Part shown: positions 18,988 through 27,862 of the stretch, piece by piece | How the letters are laid out: each line of letters starts with the position of its first letter | Position numbering within the stretch: the stretch's first letter is position 1 | Source: Geobacter sp. | GTDB taxonomy: Bacteria; Desulfobacterota; Desulfuromonadia; Geobacterales; Geobacteraceae | DNA: 64,000 nucleotides | Assembly (NCBI GenBank): GCA_016177775.1 | Contig: JACOUQ010000004.1 | Span: 62,001-126,000 of the forward strand | Direction of reading: 5' to 3' | Notes under the pieces: generated by a model | What the model was told of the DNA's origin: nothing | Databases searched by the model: none | Seen by the model: the letters and a program-made list of their open reading frames with translations, nothing else | Position numbers and translations under genes: made by a program

Positions 18988-19608
18988 ATGCAGCGCGTCA
19001 TACCCATCGAATCACCGTTTTTCATCAAGGAAGAGGAACTGGAAGGGGTACCCGACTGGCAGGCGATTTTCGGCAACGATCATCCCCTGGCCCTGGAGAT
19101 AGGGTGCGGCATCGGGGACTTCATCGTCAAGATGGCGGAGGAGCATTCCGAGCGGAATCACATCGCTATCGACTTCTACAACAAGGGGTGCCTCAAAACT
19201 TGCAAAAGGGTCGACAAGGCGGGCCTCACCAACGTGCGGGTCCTGCGGGTGGAGGCGCGGAAGTTCATCGCCGAACGGATACCGAAGGAGTCGCTGGCAG
19301 CGGTCTACATCAACTGTCCCGACCCCTGGCCGAAGAAAAAGCACCGCAAGCGGCGGATGGTGAACCGGCAGTTCGTTGAGTTCCTCCGTGAATACCTGGC
19401 GCCGGGCGCGGATTTCTACTTTGCCACCGACTTCGACGACTATGGCATCGACGTGGCGCAGATGATGCCGGAGGTGGAAGGGTTCGATAATTGCCAGGCC
19501 CCGGAGCTTTACAGCCATGACATTCCAGGCTACCACCGGACCAAGTACATGCTGAAGTTTATGGACGAAGGGAAGCGGATATATTTCGTGCATTACCGGA
19601 AAGCATGA
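18988..19608 (+). CDS. trmB: tRNA (guanine-N7-)-methyltransferase
   Basis: 206 residues from ATG 18988 with GAGAGG about 10 bp upstream; longer upstream frames lack a ribosome site. SAM motif [11 protein letters not shown] is present, then [16 protein letters not shown], the TrmB signature for tRNA binding and catalysis. It methylates G46 of tRNAs. The helicase operon diverges from the other side of a 228-bp gap, which contains a lone arm resembling the CGGAGG-family repeat. truD follows 151 bp downstream. Confidence 0.95.
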   Translation: MQRVIPIESPFFIKEEELEGVPDWQAIFGNDHPLALEIGCGIGDFIVKMAEEHSERNHIAIDFYNKGCLKTCKRVDKAGLTNVRVLRVEARKFIAERIPKESLAAVYINCPDPWPKKKHRKRRMVNRQFVEFLREYLAPGADFYFATDFDDYGIDVAQMMPEVEGFDNCQAPELYSHDIPGYHRTKYMLKFMDEGKRIYFVHYRKA

Positions 19609-19759
19609 AACGCCGCTTTTTCGCCCGGCTGCGTAAGTCTTCGCTTCGGCTTTGTGCGGCGTAGCGCTGTTTATGCCCTGTGGGTACTACGCCTCCGTGC
19701 CTCGCTTGACAGCCTTGCCCGGACAAAAAATCGACGTTTCACTATGGATTGGTAAACCA

Positions 19760-20971
19760 ATGAAGTATCTGACCACCGATATTCCCGGCACCGGCGGGGT
19801 GATGAAGGAGAGCCCCGAGGATTTCCGGGTGGAGGAGATTCCGCTCTACCTGCCGTGCGGCGAAGGGGAGCATGTTTATCTCACCTTCGAGAAGCGGGGG
19901 ATCACCACCCTGGAGGCTATCCGCCGCATCGCCCGCGGCGCCGGAGTGCAGGAGCGGGACATCGGCTACGCCGGGATGAAGGACGCCAGGGCCTTGACCG
20001 TTCAGACCATTTCCGTTCCCAGGGTTGCGCCGGAATTGCTTATGGGGCTGGACCTGCCTAGCATTCGGTCGCTGGCGGCGGTACCGCATCGCAACAAGCT
20101 GAAGCTCGGCCACCTGGCTGGCAACCGCTTCCGCATCCGGGTCCGTGGGGTAACGCCGGAGGCCCTCCAGCGTGCCGAGGCCGTTTTGAATGTGCTGAGT
20201 GAAAGGGGCGTCCCCAATTTCTTCGGCGAACAGCGCTACGGGGCACAGGGGAACTCCCACCTTATCGGTCGGGCGCTACTCAGGCAGGATTGGCACGGGG
20301 CCGTGGACGTCCTCATGGGAGACCCGGCTGCTGTGGAGGATGCTGGCTGGCGCACTGCCATCGAGGCTTACCGTAACGGGGATCTGGCCGGGAGCATAGC
20401 CGCTTTCCCCAGGTTTTGCGCTACTGAGCGGGAGGTGCTGAAGCGCCTCGTGGCAAGGCCCGACGACTACCGGCAGGCGTTCCGCGCCGTACATCCCCGC
20501 CTGGTGAAACTCTACCTCTCGGCATTTCAGTCGTTCCTGTTCGACCGGGTTCTGGCCTTGCGCCTGGATGGGTTCGACCGGGTCATGGCGGGGGACCTCG
20601 CCTGGAAGCATGCCAACGGCGCCTGTTTCCTTGTGGAGGACGTGGTGGCAGAGGAGCCGAGGGCAAAGGCCTTCGAGATTTCTCCCACAGGCCCCATGTT
20701 CGGCTGCCGGATGAAGCTCCCCGATGGTGAGCCGCACAGGCTGGAGGAATCGATTCTCCTGGAAGAGGGGATTACACTGGAGCAGTTCGACCTTGCCGGC
20801 GGGCTTCGCATGGAGGGGGAGCGCCGGCCGCTCCGCGTGCCGCTTGGCGAACCGTTGGCGGGGCAAGATACGGAAGGATTGCTGCTTGAATTCTCCCTTC
20901 CGAAGGGTTCTTACGCCACGGCCGTCCTGCGGGAGGTCATGAAACGCGAGAGCATGGACAGCGGGGCGTAA
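19760..20971 (+). CDS. truD: tRNA pseudouridine(13) synthase
   Basis: 403 residues from ATG 19760. Motif IGYAGMKDARALTVQ has the catalytic Asp75; NFFGEQRYG and KLYLSAFQSFLFD are further TruD signatures. It modifies U13 in tRNA(Glu) and similar tRNAs. A longer upstream frame exists but codes for nothing TruD-like. With trmB upstream it makes a small tRNA-modification group, near queC on the other strand. Confidence 0.95.
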   Translation: MKYLTTDIPGTGGVMKESPEDFRVEEIPLYLPCGEGEHVYLTFEKRGITTLEAIRRIARGAGVQERDIGYAGMKDARALTVQTISVPRVAPELLMGLDLPSIRSLAAVPHRNKLKLGHLAGNRFRIRVRGVTPEALQRAEAVLNVLSERGVPNFFGEQRYGAQGNSHLIGRALLRQDWHGAVDVLMGDPAAVEDAGWRTAIEAYRNGDLAGSIAAFPRFCATEREVLKRLVARPDDYRQAFRAVHPRLVKLYLSAFQSFLFDRVLALRLDGFDRVMAGDLAWKHANGACFLVEDVVAEEPRAKAFEISPTGPMFGCRMKLPDGEPHRLEESILLEEGITLEQFDLAGGLRMEGERRPLRVPLGEPLAGQDTEGLLLEFSLPKGSYATAVLREVMKRESMDSGA

Positions 20972-21010
20972 GCTGATAAACTTCAAGCAAGGATCAGGCT
21001 ATCATGAAAA

Positions 21011-21118
21011 TCAATAACGCAAAGACGCAAAGACGCGAAGACGCAAAAATAGACTAAGAGCACTTAACCTTGGAATGAAGTTCTTTGCGTCTCTGCGTCT
21101 TCGCGTCTTTGCGTTAAA
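21011..21118. repeat. ACGCAAAGACGC-family hairpin repeat, copy 1
   Basis: AACGCAAAGACGCAAAGACG and following bases (21017-21045) pair with TTTGCGTCTCTGCGTCTTCG and following bases (21082-21116) across a short loop. It occupies the truD to DUF4212 gap. Another copy lies upstream of putA's 3' end. Confidence 0.8.
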
Positions 21119-21162
21119 AAACTTTTCTGTTCTGAGTCATTCCATTGTGCCAGGAGGCGGCC

Positions 21163-21498
21163 ATGAACGACAACCGACGCTACGACGTGAATCTGTTCCG
21201 CCCCAAGCCCGGCTACATGCGGGACGAGGTCAAGGTCATCCTTCTGGTGCTTGTCGGCTGGGGGGTGCTGACGTTCGGGTTCCAGCTGCTCCTCCGGCTT
21301 TTTGCCGAGCCGGTCACCGGCGAGAGCTGGCTTACCCGCCTCAGCTTTTTCAACCTTCCGCTCCATTTCTGGTTCACAGGCCAGTTCCTCCCCCTCTGGT
21401 TCGTCATTCTCTGCGCCCTCTTCAACCTCTTCATCGACAAGCTGACCGAACGCCACAGCCGCAGAAGGGATTTCCGCGATGAGCGACACCTCCACTAA
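21163..21498 (+). CDS. DUF4212 small subunit of sodium:solute symporter
   Basis: 111 residues, AGGAGG 5 bp upstream of ATG. Two transmembrane helices (about 25-45 and 68-92) with the family's NLFRPKPGYMRDEVKVI start and FIDKLTERH end. Members are always encoded next to a VC_2705-type symporter and probably form its small subunit. The stop overlaps the symporter start by 20 bp. Confidence 0.9.
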   Translation: MNDNRRYDVNLFRPKPGYMRDEVKVILLVLVGWGVLTFGFQLLLRLFAEPVTGESWLTRLSFFNLPLHFWFTGQFLPLWFVILCALFNLFIDKLTERHSRRRDFRDERHLH

Positions 21499-23008
21499 TC
21501 TCGTCCCCCTCATGATCGTGGTCGGTGTGCTGGCCTCCTTCATCGTCGTCGGACTCCTGACCAAGGCGAAGGAAGCCACCGAGTACCTCTTCGCGGGGCG
21601 CTATATCGGGCGCGTCGGCGGCGGGGCCGCCATAGCCAGCAACTGGATGAGCGCGGCCAGCCTCATGGGGATGGCGGGACTGATCTACCTCTACGGTTAC
21701 CTGGCCCTGGCCTATGTCATCGGCTGGACCGGGGGATACGTGCTGCTGTTGGTGCTCCTGGCAGGCCAGATCAGGCGCTTCGGCAAATACACGGCCCCGG
21801 ACTTCGTGGGGGAGCGCTATGCCTCGCCTACGGCCCGGCTGATCGCCGCCGTGATATCCATTGCCATTTCGGTCATCTACTGCGTTGCCCAGTTCAAGGG
21901 TATAGCCCTCCTGTTCGGCTGGCTCCTGGGGCTCCCCTACCGCTCCGCGCTGCTGGTGGGGGGCATATCCACGATTCTCTACGTGGTGATCTCCGGCATG
22001 CTCGGTGTGGCCAAGAACCAGAGGATGCAGTACTTTGTCCTGATTGTTTCCTTCATCCTCCCGCTCATGTTCCTGGCCCGGAAGCTCGGGTACTTCTGGA
22101 TACTTCCCCAGTTCGGTTACGGCGCCGCTATCGACGGGCTATCCCACGAAGCCCAGCGGCAGTTCGTAACCCCCTTTGCCTCCGGGTCCCTTTTCCAGTG
22201 GGTCGCCCTCTGCTTCACACTGATGGTGGGAACCGGCGGATTACCCCATGTCCTGTCCCGCTTCTACATGGTCCCCAATATCCGGGATGCCCGCTGGAGC
22301 GTGGTCTGGGGGCTTTTTTTCATTGCCCTCATCTACTGGTCTGCCCCTGCCTACGCCGTGTTCGGCCGGCTCATGGAAACCAGGCTCGGGATAACGCTCG
22401 ATCCCGATACTGCCCGGAGCATGGCGGACCTCGTCATCATCAAGACCGCCGTGATGGGGGGGCTCCCCCAATGGCTGGTCGGGGTCCTGGCCGCCGGGGC
22501 AATGAGCGCCGCCTTTTTCACGGTGGCGGGGCTTCTCATGACCGGGGCGGCCTCCATCTCTTACGATATTTACTACCGCCTCATCAACCAGAGGGCAAGC
22601 GAAGCCAACCGCATGGCAGTAGCCAAGGGAGGGACTCTGGTGCTGGCGCTGGTCGTGTTCCTCCTCGCCCTGGAGCCCCGCGGACTGATTGCGGAGATTA
22701 CCGCCATCGCCTTCGCCCTGGCGGGAAATACCATCTTCCCGGCGTTTCTCCTTGGTATCTGGTGGGAAAGGGCGAACCGCCACGGGGTGATTGCAGGGCT
22801 TCTCACCGGTGTCCTGGTGACCTTCGCCGCGCCACTGTTCGGGGGAGCATTCCCGCTGGTGGCGCAGCTTCTGCCGGTCACCTCGTCGGCAATCATCGGC
22901 GCGCCGTTGGTCATACTGGTGATGATCGGAGTATCGCTCGTGACCCCGCCGCCGCCGGAGGAGATCAGAAGATTCCTGGCGGAAGAGGTGCATGGGCATA
23001 TGGACTGA
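21479..23008 (+). CDS. Sodium:solute symporter, VC_2705 subfamily
   Basis: 509 residues with about 13 transmembrane helices. SSS-family features include ATEYLFAGRYIGRVGGGAAI near the N-terminus and the ASNWMSAASLMG substrate/sodium region. This subfamily lies near acetate permease ActP; the substrate is probably acetate or another short carboxylate. The DUF4212 subunit precedes it, with overlap, and a DUF294-type protein follows, the usual arrangement for this transporter. Confidence 0.9.
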   Translation: MSDTSTNLVPLMIVVGVLASFIVVGLLTKAKEATEYLFAGRYIGRVGGGAAIASNWMSAASLMGMAGLIYLYGYLALAYVIGWTGGYVLLLVLLAGQIRRFGKYTAPDFVGERYASPTARLIAAVISIAISVIYCVAQFKGIALLFGWLLGLPYRSALLVGGISTILYVVISGMLGVAKNQRMQYFVLIVSFILPLMFLARKLGYFWILPQFGYGAAIDGLSHEAQRQFVTPFASGSLFQWVALCFTLMVGTGGLPHVLSRFYMVPNIRDARWSVVWGLFFIALIYWSAPAYAVFGRLMETRLGITLDPDTARSMADLVIIKTAVMGGLPQWLVGVLAAGAMSAAFFTVAGLLMTGAASISYDIYYRLINQRASEANRMAVAKGGTLVLALVVFLLALEPRGLIAEITAIAFALAGNTIFPAFLLGIWWERANRHGVIAGLLTGVLVTFAAPLFGGAFPLVAQLLPVTSSAIIGAPLVILVMIGVSLVTPPPPEEIRRFLAEEVHGHMD

Positions 23009-23024
23009 TATGGGAGATGCGGGA

Positions 23025-24227
23025 ATGGACATTCTTCTCGGCGCAAAGGGGCGCGACGTTCTGGCCTGGAACGGAACCGGCAAGCTGCTGCAAAAGGTGG
23101 AAGGTGACCTGGTCGGCGCCATGGCCTACATGATGCCTGACGGGCAGCTGGAGCTTTTGCGCGGCCTGCGGGATGCTGTCGTCGCCGAACGGGCATTCGA
23201 GGAGGATTTTGCCCATCGCTACTCTGCCGCTTTGCAGGAGATAGAGCTGGTCACTCACGCAAGGGGGCTCGGAGCAATCCACCGGCGCCTTGAGGACATG
23301 GCAATCGAATATTTCCGGAAACGGGAGGCAGTGACGGGACTGCACGTCATGTGTTCCGGATACCGGGACCGGCTCGTCCAGCGGACCTTGCGGCTTGCCG
23401 AACAGGAAATGGAGCGCCAAGGCCACGGGGCATCGCCTGTCCCCTATGCCTGGCTCGGCTTCGGAAGCGACGGGCGGCAGGAGCAGACCTTTTCAAAGGA
23501 GTTGAACGGATTGCTGGTTTACGGGGATGCGGCAGGGAAACCGTCGGAATGGTTTGCCGCGTTCTGCGGCCGGGCCGCAGAATTCCTCGAACAGGCCGGT
23601 TTTACGCTGGGGTCGGACGGCATGAACCCACGCAACCCTTTCTGGTGCAGGAGCAGGGAGAGCTGGAGCAGGGCCATCCGTGAAGGGTTCGAGCACCATG
23701 TCACCCTGACCGAGCTTCGGCCGCTCCATGGCGATGCGGCCCTGACGGCCGAGCTCGTGCGGCAGGTGTGCAGTTCCATTCAGCGTAATTCCCACCTGTT
23801 GCGGGAAACCGGGAGGAGTGTGGCGACCATGCCGGTGGCGCTCGGCTTCCTTGGACGGTTCCGGGTGGAGCGCAGCGGAGAATATCACGGCATGGTCAAT
23901 TTGAAGCAGTTTGCCTGGCTGCCGCTGGTGCTCAATGTCCGGATAATGGCGATCCAGAGCGGAATCACCGAAACCGGCACCCTGGCGCGTCTGCGCAAGC
24001 TGCTGGAGGAGGGGAAGCTAAGCGTCGAGCTGACGGAACGGCTGATCCATGCCTACCATGAGATCACCCGCCTGCGGGTGCAGGCGCAGATCAAACGCGC
24101 CCCACACGACCCCTTCCTTGACCCGGAGACCTTGAGCTCCAGCCAGGAGCATATTTTCAGGGGAGCGGTCGAAGCGGTCGTGAATCTGCAGAAGATCAAC
24201 TATCATGTCATGGCGGAGCAGGGGTGA
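23025..24227 (+). CDS. DUF294-type nucleotidyltransferase-like protein, degenerate active site
   Basis: 400 residues from ATG 23025 (GGGAG 8 bp upstream; in-frame ATGs at 22992 and 23010 are alternatives that overlap or abut the symporter). The central domain has WLGFGSDGRQEQTF, the nucleotidyltransferase P-loop of the GlnD-like DUF294 family. The residues that should be TDQDN read SKELN, so the catalytic aspartates are missing. The C-terminal 140 residues match the substrate-binding helical domain. The usual N-terminal CBS pair is absent. It is the third gene of the symporter operon and probably regulates it by binding rather than by catalysis. Confidence 0.8.
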   Translation: MDILLGAKGRDVLAWNGTGKLLQKVEGDLVGAMAYMMPDGQLELLRGLRDAVVAERAFEEDFAHRYSAALQEIELVTHARGLGAIHRRLEDMAIEYFRKREAVTGLHVMCSGYRDRLVQRTLRLAEQEMERQGHGASPVPYAWLGFGSDGRQEQTFSKELNGLLVYGDAAGKPSEWFAAFCGRAAEFLEQAGFTLGSDGMNPRNPFWCRSRESWSRAIREGFEHHVTLTELRPLHGDAALTAELVRQVCSSIQRNSHLLRETGRSVATMPVALGFLGRFRVERSGEYHGMVNLKQFAWLPLVLNVRIMAIQSGITETGTLARLRKLLEEGKLSVELTERLIHAYHEITRLRVQAQIKRAPHDPFLDPETLSSSQEHIFRGAVEAVVNLQKINYHVMAEQG

Positions 24228-25036
24228 CCGGACGGATGCGAATCTCCCTTTCAACCGGAACTCTGTATACCCTGCCGATCCGGCGGGCCATGGAAATCGC
24301 CCGCGACACCGGATTCGACGGTGTCGAGCTGATTGTCAACCAGGCTTTCCAGAGGGTCAACTGCCGCCAGTTTCTGTCGGAGTTGAGGGAAATTCTGCCG
24401 ATACACTCCATGCACGCCCCGTTCATGCCGCTCGACGGGTGGGGGTCGCCTATCGATTCGCTCAAGCGGTGCGTGGAGTTGGCCGATTTCGTGGGGATAC
24501 CGCTGGTGAATTTCCACCCACCATCCTGGATGGGGTTCGAGATCCGCTTCTGGCGCTGGATGTACCGCATTCAGGACTTTCAGAAGGAGATCGGCACGGA
24601 CCGGGTCATCGTGACCCTGGAGAACATGCCGTGGGTCGGGAGGTTCAAGATCAATCCCCACATCTTCGCAAACACCGGGAAGCTGATCGAATTTCTCCAG
24701 GAGCGGAATCTCTTCCTCACCTTCGACTGCACCCACATGGGGTCCGGGAAGACCAACTTCATCAACGACTTCTACCAGATCCACGACTCCGGCCGGATCA
24801 GGAACATCCATTTCTCGGACTACGGCCATGGCCGGGAGCATCTGGTGCCGGGACATGGCATCCTGCCGCTCACCCGTTTTCTCAACCATCTCCGCACGAC
24901 CGTCTACGACGAGACCCTCACCCTAGAACTTTCCCCGCACGAATTCCCCAGGGACGAGGGGATCATCAGGGAGAGCCTGGTCGAGATACGGGAGTACCTG
25001 GTGCGGGAAACGGCAGGGGAGCCGGGGTGGGAGTAG
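24224..25036 (+). CDS. Sugar phosphate isomerase/epimerase-type TIM barrel protein
   Basis: 270 residues. The start is GTG 24224 with GGAG 5 bp upstream, overlapping the previous stop by 4 bp (GTGA); ATG 24236 is possible. It matches the xylose-isomerase-like / endonuclease IV fold family: IHSMHAPF, NFHPPSW, VTLENMPW, FDCTHM and IRNIHFSDYG carry the metal-binding His/Glu/Asp set. Substrate unknown. Translational coupling suggests it is co-expressed with the symporter operon. Confidence 0.82.
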   Translation: MTGRMRISLSTGTLYTLPIRRAMEIARDTGFDGVELIVNQAFQRVNCRQFLSELREILPIHSMHAPFMPLDGWGSPIDSLKRCVELADFVGIPLVNFHPPSWMGFEIRFWRWMYRIQDFQKEIGTDRVIVTLENMPWVGRFKINPHIFANTGKLIEFLQERNLFLTFDCTHMGSGKTNFINDFYQIHDSGRIRNIHFSDYGHGREHLVPGHGILPLTRFLNHLRTTVYDETLTLELSPHEFPRDEGIIRESLVEIREYLVRETAGEPGWE

Positions 25037-25037
25037 T

Positions 25038-25232
25038 TTACAGGTTCCAGTCCTTGGCGAAGTTGCTGCGCGACCGGTCATAGGTCCGCTCCCCCTCGGG
25101 TGTGAAGAGGCAGCCGGGGATCTCTCCCTTCTGCTGGTGGTAGGTGATGCACTTGCAGCAGTTGCCCCGCCTGTTGCAGTCGGTATATGTGCAGGTACAG
25201 TGCTTCCGGCTTTCGGTGGAGATGCATTCCAT
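25038..25232 (-). CDS. Small Cys-rich protein (DUF6485-like)
   Basis: 64 residues. Nine of the first 41 residues are cysteine or histidine (MECIS..CTCTYTDC..RGNCCKC), suggesting a zinc or iron-sulfur site; the end has RSRSNFAKDWNL. The pattern fits the DUF6485 family of small strict-anaerobe proteins. Convergent with the TIM-barrel gene (1 bp between stops) and divergent from the Zn-ribbon regulator. Confidence 0.75.
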   Translation of the reverse strand: MECISTESRKHCTCTYTDCNRRGNCCKCITYHQQKGEIPGCLFTPEGERTYDRSRSNFAKDWNL

Positions 25233-25320
25233 TTTTGAGGCCTCGTGATGGTGGGAGTCGCGCCCGCGAGGGGCATGGTGGGTGCTATACTTACATGAAA
25301 CATTCCGGGAAGCAAGCGCG

Positions 25321-25656
25321 ATGAAAAGCAGGCCGAAACAACCGACAGTTCCGCCGCTGCAGCTGGATACCATGCGCCACGAGATCATCCGGCTTCTGGA
25401 GGCGGAGACCGTCTCGGCCCGCGATATCTCCATGGCGGTGCACATTGCGGAGCGGGAGGTCTACGACCACCTGGAGCATATCCGCCGCACCATGCACGCC
25501 ACTGGCGGCAGGTTCGAGATCACCCCGGCGGAATGCAAAATGTGTGGCTTCGTTTTTGCCCACCGCGAGCGCTTGAAAAAGCCGGGCAAATGCCCGGTCT
25601 GCCGTAATCAGGCCATCCATGAACCACTCTTCCGGATTGTCCCCCAATTTGATTAG
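25321..25656 (+). CDS. HTH / zinc-ribbon transcriptional regulator
   Basis: 111 residues from ATG 25321. Residues 18-65 form an ArsR-like winged-helix (RHEIIRLLEAETVSARDISMAV). Residues 77-102 are a rubredoxin-type zinc ribbon (CKMCGF..CPVC). This matches the predicted regulator family with HTH fused to a Zn-ribbon (COG3357-like). It is divergent from the Cys-rich gene across 88 bp, so the pair may share control. Confidence 0.82.
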   Translation: MKSRPKQPTVPPLQLDTMRHEIIRLLEAETVSARDISMAVHIAEREVYDHLEHIRRTMHATGGRFEITPAECKMCGFVFAHRERLKKPGKCPVCRNQAIHEPLFRIVPQFD

Positions 25657-25675
25657 TACCAATCTTCCGTTGCAC

Positions 25676-25805
25676 CCTTCTCCATGAGGACCCTCGGGCC
25701 TAAAGGAGAAGGTGGCCGAAGGCCGGATGAGGGGGCTGTAGCCCTCATGAATCCGCCTTTTCCCCCCTCACCCTAGCCCTCTCCCTCAGGGAGAGGGGAT
25801 TGTTC
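25676..25805. repeat. CCCTCTCCC-type palindromic repeat region
   Basis: Several short inverted segments (CTTCTCC/GGAGAAG, GGCCGAAGGCC, CCCTCTCCCTCAGGGAGAGG) make up the non-coding region after the HTH/Zn-ribbon gene. The last hairpin resembles one at the 3' end of the ribbon-helix-helix gene near 43520. Confidence 0.65.
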
Positions 25806-25865
25806 AAAGCTACAGCGGAAGCTCATCGCTAATCAGATTCCCCAATTTTGATTAGGACAGGCAAT

Positions 25866-25897
25866 AAAAAAGGCCCGCATTGCTGCGGGCCTTTTTG
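25866..25897. terminator. Bidirectional intrinsic terminator
   Basis: AAAAAGGCCCGCA, loop, TGCGGGCCTTTTT: a perfect GC stem flanked by A and T runs. It ends both the HTH/Zn-ribbon transcript (+) and the protease transcript (-). Confidence 0.9.
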
Positions 25898-25924
25898 CGA
25901 GGAGAGAGTTGCCAATGGCCAGGA

Positions 25925-27694
25925 TTACCGGTAGACCGTTATCGAAGTGGTGGCGGCATTGCCTGCGGCATCGTAAGCCTTGGCAAGGATGGAATGCTGG
26001 CCTGTCGCCACGGTGCGTAAATTCCATGCCCAGGAGAGTGTTGCCGAGGAAGAGGTGGTTTTGAGAGCGCCATCGACATAAAGGTCGATTCTGGTGACAC
26101 CGGTATTGTCGGAGGCGGCAACATTGACTGTAAGACGTTTCAGACCCGCTATGGACGATCCATCGGCAGGTGAGGTGATCGAAACCGCCGGGGCAACCGT
26201 ATCCTTTGCATTGGCGACCTTCACACTCACCAGGCTCGACTGGCCGACGTTCCCGGCCGCATCATAGGCCCGGGCTTCCAGGGTGCAGGAACCGTCCGGG
26301 TAACCGGCGGTGTCCCAGTAGAAGCTGTAGGGGGAGGAAGAGTCGGTTGTCAGGAATGCGCCGTTGACATAAAGTTCGACCCGCGCAACCCCGACGTTGT
26401 CCGTGGCATTGACGCTGACGGTTACCGCACCGCTGACCGATGCTCCGCCTGCCGGAGAGGCAATGGCCACCGACGGCGCCGTGGTGTCGGATTGCGGCAC
26501 CGCACCTGATACGGCCGCCAGCGACTTGTAGACGTTTATCCGGCCGTTGCCGAAGTACTGGTCGAACCCTGCGGCACCCAGATCATCGGCATTGGCAGTG
26601 ATAATGTCAACAACCTGCTGGTTTGTCAGGACAGGGTTCAGGGAAAGGATCAGGCCGGCAAGGCCCGCTGTGAGCGGAGATGAGAAAGAAGTTCCGTTCC
26701 ATGTGCCGTATGCGCCGCCGTTGTTGGTGGTGTAGATGGATACTCCCGGCGCCGAAATGTCGATCCATGAACCATAGTTCGAGAAGCTGGCTTTCGCGTC
26801 GTTGGAATCCGTGGCGGCAACGGCGACAACATTGGTGCATGCCGCGGGATAGTATGGCGTGCTGGTCGAGTTGTTCATGGCCGAGGCGAAGATGATTGCT
26901 CCCTTGTTCCAGGCATAGTTCACGGCATTTTGCAGGGTCGATGAACTGCTGGACCCGCCGATGCTGATGTTGATGACTCTGACGCCGTGGTCGGCGGCAT
27001 AGGTTATTGCCTGGGCAATGTTGGAGTAAGTGGCATAGTTTGATGAGTCGAGCACTACGAGCGGCATGATCGGATTCTGCCAGGCAAGCCCGGTCACGCC
27101 GAGAGAGTTCCCTCCCATGGCCGCTGCCGTCCCGGCAACCGCGGTGCCATGGCCGAGGACATCGTGTGTATCGGTGTTGCCGCCGACGAAGTTGTAGCCG
27201 GGAACGAGCTTGGCGGCAAGATCGGGATGGGAAGGGTCGATGCCGGAATCTATGATGGCGATGTCAACCACGCCGGAGCCGGTGCTGATGTCCCACCCCT
27301 GGGGAGAGGATATCTTCGGCAGATGCCATTGCGAGGGATAAAGCGGATCGTTCGGAGTGCTGGAACCTTCGGCGAGGTAGTTGTTCTCAACGAACTTGAT
27401 GAGAGGATTTCTCTCCAGGGCCGCCTTGACCTTGTCCATGACCTCGGGCCGGACCTTGATGATCCTGACATTCAGCTGGGGAATCTCACCGGCAGCCGTT
27501 GCGCCTGTTTCCGCGAGTATCCCGGCTAGCCTTGTTTCGGGCACCCCGGCCATCACCTGCACCAGGAGTTCATCAGCCACGAACTTCGGGCCTTCGGAAC
27601 CAGCCCATGATTTCCCGGCAAGGGCGGAGAAAAGGAGCACCAGGCTGAAAACGACGAATTTGAGAGAAAGTTCTGAAGCTGTTCTTTTTTGCAT
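25925..27694 (-). CDS. Exported subtilisin-like serine protease with two Ig-like domains
   Basis: 589 residues from ATG 27694 (AAGGTGG upstream; GTG three codons earlier is possible). A signal peptide occupies residues 1-31 (hydrophobic core FVVFSLVLLFSALAG). Residues 38-108 resemble an I9-type propeptide. The S8 catalytic domain spans 112-395, with Asp149 in AIIDSGID, His182 in GHGTAVAG, Asn274 for the oxyanion hole and Ser336 in GTSFSSP. Residues 400-495 and 500-589 are two tandem Ig-like domains sharing YDAAGN. It acts at the cell surface or outside. Its leader carries a GEMM riboswitch and its promoter a CRP-type box. Confidence 0.93.
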   Translation of the reverse strand: MQKRTASELSLKFVVFSLVLLFSALAGKSWAGSEGPKFVADELLVQVMAGVPETRLAGILAETGATAAGEIPQLNVRIIKVRPEVMDKVKAALERNPLIKFVENNYLAEGSSTPNDPLYPSQWHLPKISSPQGWDISTGSGVVDIAIIDSGIDPSHPDLAAKLVPGYNFVGGNTDTHDVLGHGTAVAGTAAAMGGNSLGVTGLAWQNPIMPLVVLDSSNYATYSNIAQAITYAADHGVRVINISIGGSSSSSTLQNAVNYAWNKGAIIFASAMNNSTSTPYYPAACTNVVAVAATDSNDAKASFSNYGSWIDISAPGVSIYTTNNGGAYGTWNGTSFSSPLTAGLAGLILSLNPVLTNQQVVDIITANADDLGAAGFDQYFGNGRINVYKSLAAVSGAVPQSDTTAPSVAIASPAGGASVSGAVTVSVNATDNVGVARVELYVNGAFLTTDSSSPYSFYWDTAGYPDGSCTLEARAYDAAGNVGQSSLVSVKVANAKDTVAPAVSITSPADGSSIAGLKRLTVNVAASDNTGVTRIDLYVDGALKTTSSSATLSWAWNLRTVATGQHSILAKAYDAAGNAATTSITVYR

Positions 27695-27721
27695 ATTTTC
27701 CACCTTCGCTGACTTGTTCCT

Positions 27722-27840
27722 AGAAAAGACAGGTTCTCATCCGCGAAGGTGAGACCTGTTTTTCGGCAACCCGGCGGTCCTTGCAGGACCCGTGGCTTTG
27801 TGCCCCCCGGTTGCCCGGGGTTTACCCTTTCGGAAACAGA
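27722..27840 (-). promoter_or_regulatory. GEMM-I (c-di-GMP-type) riboswitch with terminator platform
   Basis: Read on the minus strand: P1 5' side CTGTTTCCG, then AAAGGGTAAACC, a stem capped by a GCAA tetraloop (CCCCGGGCAACCGGGG), the conserved GGCACAAAGCC, a second stem GGTCCTGCAAGGACC and GCCGGGTTGCC, closing with AAAACAG. These are the GEMM-I elements. The position equivalent to G20 of the Vc2 aptamer is G, which predicts c-di-GMP; cGAMP-sensing Geobacter variants have A there. The P1 3' strand overlaps a following hairpin (27731-27758) with a short T-rich tail. Ligand binding should therefore block that terminator, making an on-switch for the protease. Confidence 0.87.
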
Positions 27841-27862
27841 ATTTTCCGGTTTCGGCAGTAAT

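Noticed and set aside
27722..27840. cGAMP-specific (GEMM-Ib) assignment of the riboswitch
   Set aside because: The position equivalent to G20 is G, not the A seen in cGAMP-binding variants. The alignment was by eye, so the call stays open to test.
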